A stretch of DNA of 64,000 nt from an uncultured Bacteroidales bacterium (GCA_902800305.1 CADCDP010000005.1:78856-142855), one strand, 5' to 3'. Counted from the stretch's first letter, positions 40,101 to 48,656 are shown. The notes: generated by a model not told the origin, from the sequence alone. Numbers and translations are program-made.

Positions 40101-40422
40101 AATTTTCTATGCCGGCCTTTGCTATCGTAAACTGGGACAGGAGGACAAGGCACGGAGCCTCTTCCACCGCCTCATCTCTTACGGCAAGCAACACCTCTTC
40201 GACCACGTCACTATGGACTACTTCGCCGTTTCCCTGCCCGACCTTCTCGTGTGGAACGGCGACCTCGACCTCCAAAACCGCATCCACTGCCACTACATGC
40301 TCGCCCTCGGCTACCTTGGCATGGGCGACCGTGAGAAAGCTGAGCACCATCTGGCCGAAGTGCAACGCCTCGACATTAACCATCTCGGAGCAGCCTCACT
40401 ACGCACCTTCATGGCGATGTAG
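37126..40422 (+). CDS. DUF5107 and tetratricopeptide-repeat protein
   Basis: A 1098-residue protein without a signal peptide, so probably cytoplasmic. The N-terminal region (about 1-400) matches what I recall of DUF5107: an aldose-epimerase-like beta-sandwich with LPELGGRIQMAYDKIKQRHFVYYN and GGIEFNWPQHHRP, which suggests carbohydrate binding or turnover. From about residue 480 to the end there are at least ten TPR-like helical repeats (for example ALFNLALTLKYQNRPNEAYEL and ALNRCLLFNQCHHKARALKA style). ATG 37126 is preferred over the longer frame that reads through the porter gene. Operon position after a sugar porter suggests a role in intracellular sugar handling. Enzymatic activity is not shown by sequence alone. 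Confidence 0.78.
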   Translation: MVSVKAWKEQVVIPTYEPGKPEKNPIFLEKRVYQGSSGVVYPYPVIESISNEKVDHTYNAVYLENEYIKVMILPELGGRIQMAYDKIKQRHFVYYNHVIKPALVGLAGPWISGGIEFNWPQHHRPSTYMPVDSKIVENDDGSVTVWVNEMERMFHQKGAAGFTLRPGCAYLEIQGRVSNRTPLPQTFLWWANPAVEVNDDYQSVFPPDVNAVFDHGKRAVSSFPIATGTYYKMDYSAGVDISNYKNIKVPTSYMAVNSKYDFEGGYENDTHGGMLHVASHHFSPGKKQWTWGNGDFGRAWDRNLTDEAPVSEGLPLGITRPGFRPYIELMAGIYTENQPDFTWLMPYEEKQFTQYFMPYRELGIVKQASKDFILNIEEAESGVRIKVLATSKQTVQIKLCNKQGETYYEQTVTLSPEDIFEQTVDVKGTKIADLLLTILSPLSPCSSPLLTWTAEPDDIRPIPDAAEAPLSPLDTKTNDQLYLTGLHLEQYRHATWSALDYYEEALRRDPNDVRCLNQTGLWYLRRGRFDKAETYLRRAVKIWQKRNPNPYDGEALFNLALTLKYQNRPNEAYELFWKSTWNKAWADAGYFEAACISTSEGRYDDALDELNRCLLFNQCHHKARALKATILRKLGRNDEALTLCEESLPLDHFNYGILFEKHLLTQDETILNNMVEMMHDNIYNYHELALDYAQAGLWQETINVLTLPVVVERQTQISPLTFYYIGWAKVCLGKLEEAKACFAEAEQVDSYCCFPNRLEDVLVLNTAITFNPQGAKAPYYLGCLYYDKRQYDMAKTYWEQSEQLDPSFPTVHRNLALLYYNKENDPQRALQEMELAFTLDQSDARIFMELDQLYKKLQRPHAERLQNYEALPHLVAQRDDLILEHATLLNLLGRYEEAKAIIDGHIFHPWEGGEGKVSGQYQMSRVEIAKKNPSAVQLLEECLEFPPSLGEGKLYGAQDNDILYFLGRYEEGTVGPTEPAAALYYNDAKPDKIFYAGLCYRKLGQEDKARSLFHRLISYGKQHLFDHVTMDYFAVSLPDLLVWNGDLDLQNRIHCHYMLALGYLGMGDREKAEHHLAEVQRLDINHLGAASLRTFMAM

Positions 40423-40436
40423 GCTCGACACCTCCC

Positions 40437-40482
40437 AATCGCACCCGTCGGGTGCGATGTGCCGTACCCGACGGGTGCGATT
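40437..40482. terminator. Perfect 17-bp inverted repeat between convergent genes
   Basis: AATCGCACCCGTCGGGT (40437-40453) pairs perfectly with 40466-40482 around a 12-nt loop. It lies between the stops of the DUF5107 gene and the DUF486 gene and fits a bidirectional terminator, though a long T run is missing on the plus strand. Confidence 0.65.
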
Positions 40483-40512
40483 TAGGGGTATCGAGGGGAC
40501 ATTAAAGTGTCC

Positions 40513-40884
40513 TCACTTCCAGAACACGAAATAGACTGCCGCAACGAGGCAGAGGAAGGCGGCGGCATGGTTCCAGTGGAGATGCTCGCCTTGGAACATG
40601 AAGGAAGCGATGACGGTGAAGACGGTGAGGGAGACCACCTCTTGAATGACCTTCAGCTGAACAAGCGAATAGGGGCCTCCGTTGCCCACAAAGCCAATCT
40701 TGTTGGCTGGCACCTGTAAGGAGTATTCGAAGAAGGCGATGCCCCACGAAAAGATAATGACCAACCACAGAGGCCAACTGTTCGAGATGTTCATTTGCTG
40801 GAGTTTGAGGTGTCCATACCACGCCAGCGTCATAAAGATGTTGCTGCCGATAAGCAACAAAATGGTATAAAGTCCGTTTATCAT
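40513..40884 (-). CDS. DUF486 (DMT-like) small membrane protein
   Basis: A 123-residue membrane protein with four hydrophobic segments and near-consensus DUF486 blocks: INGLYTILLLIGSNIFMTLAWYGHL at the start, SWGIAFFEYSLQVPANKIG in the middle and the C-terminal LCLVAAVYFVFWK. ATG 40884 begins the conserved block; upstream codons read into the TolC gene. Function in the drug/metabolite transporter superfamily is not established. It lies 22 bp after the TolC-like gene on the same strand, so it may be the last gene of the efflux operon. Confidence 0.88.
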   Translation of the reverse strand: MINGLYTILLLIGSNIFMTLAWYGHLKLQQMNISNSWPLWLVIIFSWGIAFFEYSLQVPANKIGFVGNGGPYSLVQLKVIQEVVSLTVFTVIASFMFQGEHLHWNHAAAFLCLVAAVYFVFWK

Positions 40885-40906
40885 TGTTTGAAAGAATGGT
40901 TGTTTT

Positions 40907-42235
40907 TCAGTCGAGCACTCCAGCGGCACGCTGATAGTCGGTCTGGCTGATGCGTTGCTGTGTGAGGGCTTCGATGAGGGAAGTGTAGGAGGTACGCCAA
41001 CGGCTCTCGGCATCGAGCAGGTCAGAGAGCGTGGTGGTCTTCACGCTGTAACGCTGACGGTGGATGCGCAGATTTTCCTCAGCCTGTCGGAGACCCTTTC
41101 GAGCAGTCTGCACCATTTCGTCGCTGGTGGTCAGATTGAGTGCTGCTTGTTGCAGTTCGATGGTCATGCGGTGCTGCTGCTTGTCGAGTTCGAGCTGGGC
41201 ACGCTCCACATCCATCTTGGCTTTTCGGGTGTTGCGCCATTCCGTTCCCCAATGGAAAACCGGCACGTTGAGCGCAAGAGCCACTTGCGGCGAACTCTTG
41301 TGCAGATTTTGATTGAGGTCCACTTTGTCGCCAGTGAGGGTCGGCAGCTGTCCCTTCAGTTTCACGTTGGTAAAACCTGAATAGCCAAACTGCAGACCGA
41401 GGGTGGGCAGCATTCCTGCACGAGCCAGCTTCACCTGCTGCTGGGCGGCCTCAACGCGGTATTTGAGCAGGGCAAGTTCAGGTCGTGTGCTGATGCCGGA
41501 TGCAGACACTGCTGCGGGAGCGGAGGGAGTGGCCGAGGTGTCGGCAATGCTGAACGTGTCGGCCAGACAGAGCGGCGTGTTTCCATCCGTTCCGATGAGG
41601 TCGGCCAACACCCATTGGCAAATCTGTTCGCCGTTGCGGGCTTTCAGCAACTGTAGCTCCACTTGGCTCTGTTCGTTCTCGACCGTCATCAAGTCGTTTT
41701 TGAGCAAGAGGCCATTCTCCACAGAGATTTGGACATCGTTTTTCAACTGCTGCATCTGTCGCTGGTAGCTCTCCAGCATCTTCACCCGTTCACTAACCCC
41801 CATGAGGGTGTAGTAGGCGCGTGTGACTTCGTAAATCAGTTCGGCACGAACTTTCCGCACTTGCTCATGGCTGGCCTGTTCGCCAATGCGAGCCAGACGA
41901 TGGGCGGCTGTGATTTTGCCTCCCTGATAGATAGGCTGTGTGACGGTGATTCCAGCCAGCAAGGCACCCCGCATCTGCAATTCGAGGTTCCGGATGGCGA
42001 TGTCGTTTCGGTAGATGCTGGTGGCAGAAGCATCCACCTGAGGCAGATTTCGGGCAAAGGCCGTCTTGCGTTCAAGTTCGGCCTGACGAACGGCAATGTC
42101 GGCAGAACGCAGGTCTTCGTCGTGGCGCAGTGCCATGTCCCGACATTGCTGTAAGGTGAGTGTTTGGGCAGTTGCGCCGCCGCACTCCAAGAAAAGGAGG
42201 ACAACGGCTGTCGCAATTTTATAGATAATCTTCAT
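40907..42235 (-). CDS. TolC-family outer-membrane efflux protein
   Basis: 442 residues with a signal peptide (to ATAQTLTLQQC) and two halves of long helical coiled-coil repeats typical of TolC/OprM (LTLQQCRDMALRHDEDLRSADIAV in the first, STRPELALLKYRVEAAQQQVKLARAGMLP in the second, each partly conserved). It should form the outer-membrane channel of the tripartite pump encoded upstream. The gap to the RND permease gene is 3 bp. Confidence 0.9.
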   Translation of the reverse strand: MKIIYKIATAVVLLFLECGGATAQTLTLQQCRDMALRHDEDLRSADIAVRQAELERKTAFARNLPQVDASATSIYRNDIAIRNLELQMRGALLAGITVTQPIYQGGKITAAHRLARIGEQASHEQVRKVRAELIYEVTRAYYTLMGVSERVKMLESYQRQMQQLKNDVQISVENGLLLKNDLMTVENEQSQVELQLLKARNGEQICQWVLADLIGTDGNTPLCLADTFSIADTSATPSAPAAVSASGISTRPELALLKYRVEAAQQQVKLARAGMLPTLGLQFGYSGFTNVKLKGQLPTLTGDKVDLNQNLHKSSPQVALALNVPVFHWGTEWRNTRKAKMDVERAQLELDKQQHRMTIELQQAALNLTTSDEMVQTARKGLRQAEENLRIHRQRYSVKTTTLSDLLDAESRWRTSYTSLIEALTQQRISQTDYQRAAGVLD

Positions 42236-42238
42236 GGT

Positions 42239-45200
42239 CTATTCACTTTTTTTACTTACATGGAAAACGGTTGCATAGAGGATGGGGAGGAACACGAGTG
42301 TGATGAGTGTACCCATCGTAAGTCCCGACATGATGCAGATGGCCATAGAGCCATACATGGGGTCGGGGATGAGCGGTGCCATACCTACAATGGTGGTGAG
42401 CGAAGCCATGATGACTGGCAGCGCACGGCTGGAGGTGGCATTGCAAATGGCATCGTAGGCACTTTGGTGTTCCTCGTTGCGCAAGCGGTTGATTTCGTCG
42501 ATGAGCACCAGCGCATTCTTAATCATCATGCCCATGAGTCCCATCATGCCGAGAATGGCAATGAAGGTGAAGGGTTGTCCCGACAGGAGCAAGGCGGGCG
42601 AGATGCCGCATATAATGAAGGGGACACAGGCAAAGATGATGCCGACGGCGCGCCAATCGTTGAAGAGCAGCAGGAGTATCACGACGATGAAGGCAAAGGC
42701 AATGGGGAAGAGTCCCATCAGGGAGGCGGTGGATTCTGCCGACCCTGCACTGTCACCCTGCCAGCGCATCGTGTAGCCCACAGGCACTTCGATGGCGTTG
42801 ATGGCATCGCGGATGGAAGCCTCCGCACTCTTTCCTGTGGCTGAAGGCTCCAAGGTGTTGATGTCGCACTCGGCCTGAATGGTGCGCTGACCGTCGCAGC
42901 GGAAAATGTAGTCTTCCTCCCAATCTATATGGATGCCGTCGGTCACGGTGCTCAGAGGGGTGCTATTGTACATCTTGGCCTGCACATCACTCTTGCTCTT
43001 GGTGCCTGTGACCAAACCTGTCAAGTCTTCTCCATGCAGGTTCAGATTCAGCTTAGCCCAGACGGGGATGTCGTCCAACGTCTGAATCTTCGAGCCATCT
43101 TCGTTGCGCACCTGCATTTGGATGATGATGCTCTTATCGTGGTCTTGGATGACTCCCACAGGCAGACCGTCGGTGGCTGCCAACAGCGAGGAACCGATGT
43201 CTTGACGGTTCACTCCGCTACGCACGGCATTCTGCTGCACGTAGTCGGCCACCAACGCCTTGCCCTTTGGCCGCCAATTGGATTGCACGCTGTAGGGGTC
43301 AATCATCGGGCTTTTACGCATGATGGCTTGGGCCTCGTCGCACAAACGGCGCAGCACCACGGGGTCAGGCCCTTGGAACTCCACCTCGACCAAGTGGGAG
43401 GTAGAAATGGACAGATTGTAGGTGCGGAACCGAATGTAAGCATCGGGATAACGTTGGCGCAACTTCGGACGCATATCGTTCATTACCTCTTTTACGGTCT
43501 TGAAGTCGGCACAATTGACAATCAATTCGCCATAACGCTCGCCGCCGTTGTTCATGGGGCGTACCAAGCTATATCGTGTCGGAGTGGAGCCCATAGCGGC
43601 TGCTACTCGCTCCACACGCTCGTCGGCCAGCAACTCCTTCGACATCTGCTTCAAGTCACGCTGCACACGGTCGGGGGAACTTTGGTCGGGCAAGTAATAT
43701 TCCACAACAAACTGGTTGTAGTCGAAGTCGGGGAAGAACACTTGCTTCACACGGGTGAAGCCGTAGAGACAGAGTGCCAATGCTGCCACCGCAAAGATGA
43801 TGGTGGCCATCTTGTGGTTAATCAACACACCTATCAATCGGCGCACCAATCGCCGCAAAGCGTTCTCCTGGGCAGGCTGTCCGTCGCCACCCGTCTCTTT
43901 CTTTGTAGGACGCAGAGGCATCCATGCTGCCACCGTGGCGGGCACTTGGGCGATGGCAAAAAGCCACGATGCCAAGAGCGAAACACAGAGCACCAAGAAG
44001 AGGTCGCGGCAATACTCACCTCCCGTGGTCGGCGAAAGGAAGGTGGGCAAGAAGGTTAATACGGCTATCACCGTGGCTCCCAACATCGGCACAGCGGTAT
44101 TGCCACCGATGCGATAGAGGTAAGTCTTGGGGCCGACACTCCGTTTTCGGTCTTCCAGGATGCCGTCGAGAATCACAATGGCATTATCGACCAGCATACC
44201 CATCGCCACGATGAAGGCACCCAGCGAAATACGCTGCAAGGTGCTGTCCATCAGCAAGAGGACAGGGAATGTGATGGCGATGCTCAACACCAGTCCCAGA
44301 CCGATGATGAAGCCGCCACGCAAGCCATAGATGAACATGAGGATGACAATCACTATCACCACCGACTCCAAGAGATTGAGCATGAATCCGCTGATGGCCG
44401 CATTCACTTGGTCGGGCTGGAAGAATATCTTTTCGGTGTTGAATCCCACAGGGACACGCTGCATCACCTCAGCCAACTTCTTATCGACATCAGCACCTAC
44501 ATCGGGCACCACCACACCAGCATTCGTGGTGAGACAAATGCCCAATGCCGGCTTTCCGTTCACGAAAAAGCCGCCTGTCTGAGGCTCCTTGTAAGCCCTC
44601 TCCACAGTGGCGATATCACCCAAGCGAATTTGCTTTCCACCCGATGAAGGAATCAGCACGTTCGCCACATCCTCTTCATCCTGCAACTCGTCGCTCACAC
44701 GCAGTTGGATGCGCTTCATCACCTCTTCGGGGCTTTCGTCGGAGGCACGTTCCGTCTCTTCATACTTACCAGCATTCACGGCCATGCCCGAATGTTGCAA
44801 AGCGACCATGACCTCCGTGGGGATGACACCATTACGCGCCAACTTGTCTTTCGAAAGAATCACATTGATGACCTCCGAACGTGTGCCCACGATGTTGATG
44901 CGCTTCACGCCTGGAACGGTGAGCAACTCACGCCGCACCAATTTGGCATACTTCTCCATTTCGCTGTAGGAGTAGCCATCGCTGGTGAAGGCATAGAACA
45001 AGCCATAGACATCCAGCATGTCGTCTATCACGATGGGCGAATAACAGCCCGAAGGCAACTTCATCGTAGCATCGCCAGCCTTACGACGCAGAAGGTCGAA
45101 ATGCTGTTCCATCTCATACATCTTCACGGTGCTCAGAAACTCCACCGTGATGATGGCTTGACCTGCCTGACAGTCCGACTTGATGTGCTTCACGTCTGGC

Positions 45201-45430
45201 AATGTGCGCAGTTCGTCCTCCATCAACTGCACCGCCTTCAACTCTATCTCATGGGCTGTGGTGCCAGGATAAATCAGCACCACCTGAGCCTGTTTCACGG
45301 CCACCGCAGGGTCTTCCAGTTTCGGCATACTCAGGAAACTGAAAGCACCTATCAGGAGTATGCCCACCACAAAGCTCCAGAAGATGACAGGCCGACCTAC
45401 AAAGAACTCTGTAAAAGCTTTGATTTTCAT
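42239..45430 (-). CDS. RND efflux permease (AcrB/HAE1-like)
   Basis: A 1063-residue inner-membrane proton-driven exporter with the usual 12 helices and two large periplasmic loops. The first helix region is VGRPVIFWSFVVGILLIGAFSF. Helix 4 carries the proton-relay acidic residues in MGMLVDNAIVILDGILEDRK, and GMMGLMGMMIKNALVLIDEINR marks the second half. Drug, bile-salt or metal specificity cannot be read directly; the lack of Met-rich clusters speaks against a copper pump. The ATG overlaps the adaptor gene's stop by 4 bp. The pump may be crippled because the adaptor gene upstream has an in-frame stop. Confidence 0.93.
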   Translation of the reverse strand: MKIKAFTEFFVGRPVIFWSFVVGILLIGAFSFLSMPKLEDPAVAVKQAQVVLIYPGTTAHEIELKAVQLMEDELRTLPDVKHIKSDCQAGQAIITVEFLSTVKMYEMEQHFDLLRRKAGDATMKLPSGCYSPIVIDDMLDVYGLFYAFTSDGYSYSEMEKYAKLVRRELLTVPGVKRINIVGTRSEVINVILSKDKLARNGVIPTEVMVALQHSGMAVNAGKYEETERASDESPEEVMKRIQLRVSDELQDEEDVANVLIPSSGGKQIRLGDIATVERAYKEPQTGGFFVNGKPALGICLTTNAGVVVPDVGADVDKKLAEVMQRVPVGFNTEKIFFQPDQVNAAISGFMLNLLESVVIVIVILMFIYGLRGGFIIGLGLVLSIAITFPVLLLMDSTLQRISLGAFIVAMGMLVDNAIVILDGILEDRKRSVGPKTYLYRIGGNTAVPMLGATVIAVLTFLPTFLSPTTGGEYCRDLFLVLCVSLLASWLFAIAQVPATVAAWMPLRPTKKETGGDGQPAQENALRRLVRRLIGVLINHKMATIIFAVAALALCLYGFTRVKQVFFPDFDYNQFVVEYYLPDQSSPDRVQRDLKQMSKELLADERVERVAAAMGSTPTRYSLVRPMNNGGERYGELIVNCADFKTVKEVMNDMRPKLRQRYPDAYIRFRTYNLSISTSHLVEVEFQGPDPVVLRRLCDEAQAIMRKSPMIDPYSVQSNWRPKGKALVADYVQQNAVRSGVNRQDIGSSLLAATDGLPVGVIQDHDKSIIIQMQVRNEDGSKIQTLDDIPVWAKLNLNLHGEDLTGLVTGTKSKSDVQAKMYNSTPLSTVTDGIHIDWEEDYIFRCDGQRTIQAECDINTLEPSATGKSAEASIRDAINAIEVPVGYTMRWQGDSAGSAESTASLMGLFPIAFAFIVVILLLLFNDWRAVGIIFACVPFIICGISPALLLSGQPFTFIAILGMMGLMGMMIKNALVLIDEINRLRNEEHQSAYDAICNATSSRALPVIMASLTTIVGMAPLIPDPMYGSMAICIMSGLTMGTLITLVFLPILYATVFHVSKKSE

Positions 45431-46473
45431 AGCAAGTCTCCTACATTACTCGATTCATTCGTCACCACCCGCACTTCTTCACCTTCCTGCAAATAGCTCA
45501 CACCAGCCTTCACCACTTCGTCGTTCGCCGAAAGGCCATCAAGGATGATGAGCCGACCACGGTTATCGACTTTGCCGATGGTCACGGTGCGGCGTACTGT
45601 CTTACCGTCCTTCAGCACCCAGACACACGACTTCCCTTCATGCTCGAACACGGCATCAGGGGGCAACGTCAAGGCTGCATTCTCGCTGGCACGCACATTG
45701 ATATAGACATCCACGCTCTGTCCTGGACGAAGCGGCGCATTCACACCCAGCTTCACCGTGTAAAGCTGGTTGGCATCAGCCTTATGAAGCACCGAAAGGA
45801 TGTCAAGCGGATAGCGCTTACCCTCATGGAGGCAGTATGAAGACTCGTAGCGGCCATAGTCGCGAGCCACATCGTTCGGCACGTTGATTTCCACTTCCCG
45901 ACGATGGTCATCCACGATGTCGAACACACAAGTGCCCACTCCTACCATCTCAGCCTCTTCGAAGTTGACGGATTGGATGAAGCCCTCCACGGGAGCCGTC
46001 AATCGTGTGTAACTCAGCTGATTCTCTGCATTGCGTAGCTGGATTTCCAGCACCTCCAACCGACTCGTTGCTTGCTCATAGTCGTTGGCATTCAACGCAT
46101 CGTTCTCATAGAGCGGCTTCAGACGAGCCACTTGGTCACGCATCTACTTCACCTGCACTTTCGCATTATCTACAGCCAGCTGATAGTCCTTCGTATCGAG
46201 CTGTGCCAACAACTGCCCCTTCTGCACATGCTGCCCCTCCTTCACATAGATGTGGGCAATCTGGCCAGCGGCACGGAAGCTGAGGCTCACCGTGGCATTC
46301 TCCTTTACTACACCTGAGAAGTTCTTCTGCATGGCTCCTTCGGAACTACCTGGACGCACCGTCATCACACTGTGAATGACAGGTTCCGTGTCCTTATCCT
46401 TCCCACCTCCACAGGCCGAGAGCACAGTCACGGTGGCAAGGATGAACACATAATAAAATGTCTTAACTTTCAT
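45427..46473 (-). pseudogene. RND periplasmic adaptor (MFP) split by an in-frame TAG
   Basis: The lipoprotein start MKVKTFYYVFILATVTVLSAC runs 109 codons to a TAG at 46144-46146. The reading frame then continues without a shift from an ATG right after the stop (MRDQVARLKPLYENDALNANDYEQ) for 238 codons. Rejoined, the product is a normal adaptor of about 348 residues: lipoyl half-motif (AAGQIAHIYVKEGQHVQKGQLLAQL), helical hairpin, second lipoyl half (LTAPVEGFIQSVNF) and beta-barrel. The stop lies in the hairpin, where a glutamine (CAG to TAG) would fit. TAG-ATG adjacency might allow re-initiation and a two-piece adaptor. The alternatives are a recent nonsense mutation or a base-call error. Confidence 0.85.
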
Positions 46474-46496
46474 ACTTTATTATTTATTATAACGAA

Positions 46497-46676
46497 ATTT
46501 CTGTAAAGTTTAAAGTTTAAGGTTTAAAGGTTAAAGAGATTTTGTAAAGTTTAAAGTTTATAGTTTAAAGAGGCTGACACGATGTTGGCATACAAGCCGC
46601 ATGGTCTTTAAACTTTAAACCTTAAACTTTAAACTTTACTTTTAACTCTAACCTTTAAACTTTACAAATTTTGCTG
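46497..46676. repeat. AAAGTTT-heptamer inverted repeat, copy A (RND operon leader)
   Basis: Tandem AAAGTTT-type heptamers (46503-46570, partly doubled) face reverse-complement heptamers (46606-46674) around a core AGGCTGACACGATGTTGG...GCCGCATGGTC (46571-46606). The first 42 nt (46497-46538) are identical to 48281-48322 downstream of trpB. It lies between the adaptor gene and its likely promoter, so it would be transcribed in the leader. Confidence 0.88.
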
Positions 46677-46684
46677 CAAAATTA
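46677..46684 (-). promoter_or_regulatory. Promoter -7 element (TAATTTTG) of the RND operon
   Basis: Reverse complement of CAAAATTA. It abuts the repeat element and gives a leader of about 200 nt before the adaptor ATG. Confidence 0.45.
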
Positions 46685-46820
46685 CAATAAAAAACCTATA
46701 CCCAACAAAGTTTCGGGGGAATAACTTGCTCGAAATACCATTTTCACGCTCCAAAAGAGAAAAAAGCGACAAAAAGACCTATTTAAGAAGCTTTTTCTTT
46801 CTTCATTCCCGATTATGTCG

Positions 46821-46828
46821 TACCTTTG
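46821..46828 (+). promoter_or_regulatory. Promoter -7 element (TACCTTTG) of trpB
   Basis: Matches TAnnTTTG, 41 bp before the ATG at 46869. Confidence 0.65.
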
Positions 46829-46868
46829 TGGCAAAATTCAGTCTAACAACAACTAAAACCTAACAACA

Positions 46869-48225
46869 ATGAGCACAAAACAAAAACGCTTCATCCTCAC
46901 AGAGAACGAGATTCCGACACAGTGGTACAACATTCAGGCTGACATGGTCAACAAGCCACAGCCTCCCATCCATCCAGCGACGAAGCAGCCGCTGACCGTA
47001 GATGACCTCGCCCACATCTTCCCTCGCGAATGTTGTGTGCAGGAACTGGACACCGAACATGCCTGGATTGACATTCCAGAGGAAGTGTTGGACAAGTATA
47101 AATACTACCGCAGTACACCACTGGTGCGTGCCTACGGACTGGAAGAGGCACTCGGCACACCTGCCCACATCTACTTCAAGAACGAGAGCGTCAATCCCCT
47201 CGGTTCCCACAAAATCAACTCAGCCCTGCCCCAATGCTACTATGCCAAGATGGAGGGCACCACGAACGTCGGGTGCTGGCCAGTGGGGTGCCGCCCTGTC
47301 GTATGCAGCCAAAATCTACGGACTCGATGCCGCTGTCTATCAGGTGAAGCTCACCATGCAGCAGAAGCCCTACCGCTCCAGCATCATGCGCACCTTCGGA
47401 GCAGCCGTGACGGGGTCACCCTCCATGTCCACCCGTGCCGGCAAGGACATCCTGACCCGCGACCCACAGCACTCTGGTTCGCTCGGCACAGCCATCTCCG
47501 AGGCAGTCGAACTCGCCACCACCACCCCCAACTGCAAATACACCCTCGGTTCGGTGCTGAACCACGTCGGTCTGCATCAGACCATCATAGGTCTCGAAGC
47601 CGAGAAGCAGATGGAGATGGCAGGAGAATACCCCGACATGGTCATCGCTTGTTTCGGTGGAGGCTCCAACTTCGGCGGCATCGCCTTCCCCTTCATGCGC
47701 CACAACATCTTGGACGGCAAGAAGACCGAGTTCATCGCTGCCGAGCCAGACAGCTGTCCGAAACTCACTCGCGGCCAGTTCCGCTATGACTTCGGCGACG
47801 AGGCAGGTTACACACCCCTGCTGCCCATGTTCACGTTGGGTCACAACTTCAAGCCCAGCAACATCCACGCTGGTGGTCTCCGCTACCACGGCGCAGGGGT
47901 CATCGTCAGCCAGTTGCTGAAGGACGGACTGATGAAGGGTGTCGATATTCCACAGCTCGAAACCTTCGATGCAGGAATGCTCTTTGCTCGTACCGAGGGC
48001 ATCATCCCAGCTCCCGAAAGCACCCACGCCATCGCTGCCACCATCCGCGAGGCCAACAAGTGCAAGGAGACAGGCGAAGAGAAAGTTATCCTCTTCAACC
48101 TCTCTGGTCACGGACTCATCGACATGCCCAGCTACGAAGCCTACATCAACGGCGACCTGCAGAACTACACCGTCACCGACGAAGAGGTGGCAAAGAACAT
48201 CGCAGAATTGGACAAACTGGGATAA
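46869..48225 (+). pseudogene. trpB: Tryptophan synthase beta chain, TrpB2 type, frameshifted
   Basis: Codons 1-134 (to EGTTNV, 47270) read in one frame; the match then resumes in the next frame at 47272 with GAGQWGAALSYAAKIYGL and runs to the stop at 48225. TrpB enzymes normally have a short Thr/Glu-rich stretch ending in ETGAGQ here; only one base (47271) remains, so about 11 bp appear deleted, removing the conserved active-site glutamate. Elsewhere it looks normal: PLGSHKINSA with the PLP lysine, GGGSNFGG for phosphate binding, SGHGLIDM near the end. The rejoined product would be about 455 residues, the TrpB2 length. It has its own promoter and no trp neighbours. A real inactivation or a consensus error are both possible. 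Confidence 0.88.
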
Positions 48226-48229
48226 ACAA

Positions 48230-48424
48230 AAAACAACGGATTGCACGGATTATACGGATTTATTCAGCCTAAAGTACAACATTTCTGTAAAGTTTAAAGT
48301 TTAAGGTTTAAAGGTTAAAGAGGCTGACGCGATGTTGGGAATCTGGCCGCATGGTCTTTAAACTTTAAACTCTAACCTTTAAACTTTACAAAGAATCCGT
48401 GTAATCCGTGCAATCCGTTGTTTT
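48230..48424. repeat. Nested inverted-repeat element after trpB (copy B)
   Basis: The outer arms 48230-48260 and 48394-48424 are 31 nt with one mismatch and are made of 9-bp AATCCGTGn units. Inside lie AAAGTTT heptamer arms (48287-48320 and 48358-48389) around the core AGGCTGACGCGATGTTGG...GGCCGCATGGTC. It begins 4 bp after the trpB stop. The inner part is homologous to copy A upstream of trpB on the other side. Confidence 0.9.
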
Positions 48425-48434
48425 AAAATATCAT

Positions 48435-48460
48435 TGAGTCCACTTTTAAAAGTGGACTCA
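48435..48460. repeat. Perfect 26-bp palindrome
   Basis: The half site TGAGTCCACTTTT is followed directly by its reverse complement with no loop. It lies 10 bp beyond the nested element. It may be a terminator, a protein-binding site or a small mobile-element remnant. Confidence 0.85.
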
Positions 48461-48656
48461 GTGAGTTACATTTGACATTTAACATTTAAAATTTAACCTA
48501 TGCCCCTGCGGGGCGTGGAAAGAAAAAATAGAAAAAATAGGCAAAAATATATAAGAATTTTTTTCATGTTTTTATCTGTTTTTATTTATTTTTATTTTTA
48601 ATGCCGCAAAGCGGCAAATCATCCAAGTTTAAGTACTAACTAACAGACCTATTTAC
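48461..48656. other. AT-rich leader of the GH35 gene framed by two short hairpins
   Basis: GCCCCTGCGGGGC (48502-48514) and GCCGCAAAGCGGC (48603-48615) frame about 90 bp of A-rich then T-rich sequence that is itself roughly self-complementary (GAAAAAATAG units against TTTTTATCTG units). No TAnnTTTG promoter was evident. Confidence 0.55.

Noticed and set aside
42929..44059. A 376-codon frame opposite the RND permease gene
   Set aside because: Histidine/leucine-rich shadow of a recognised transporter.
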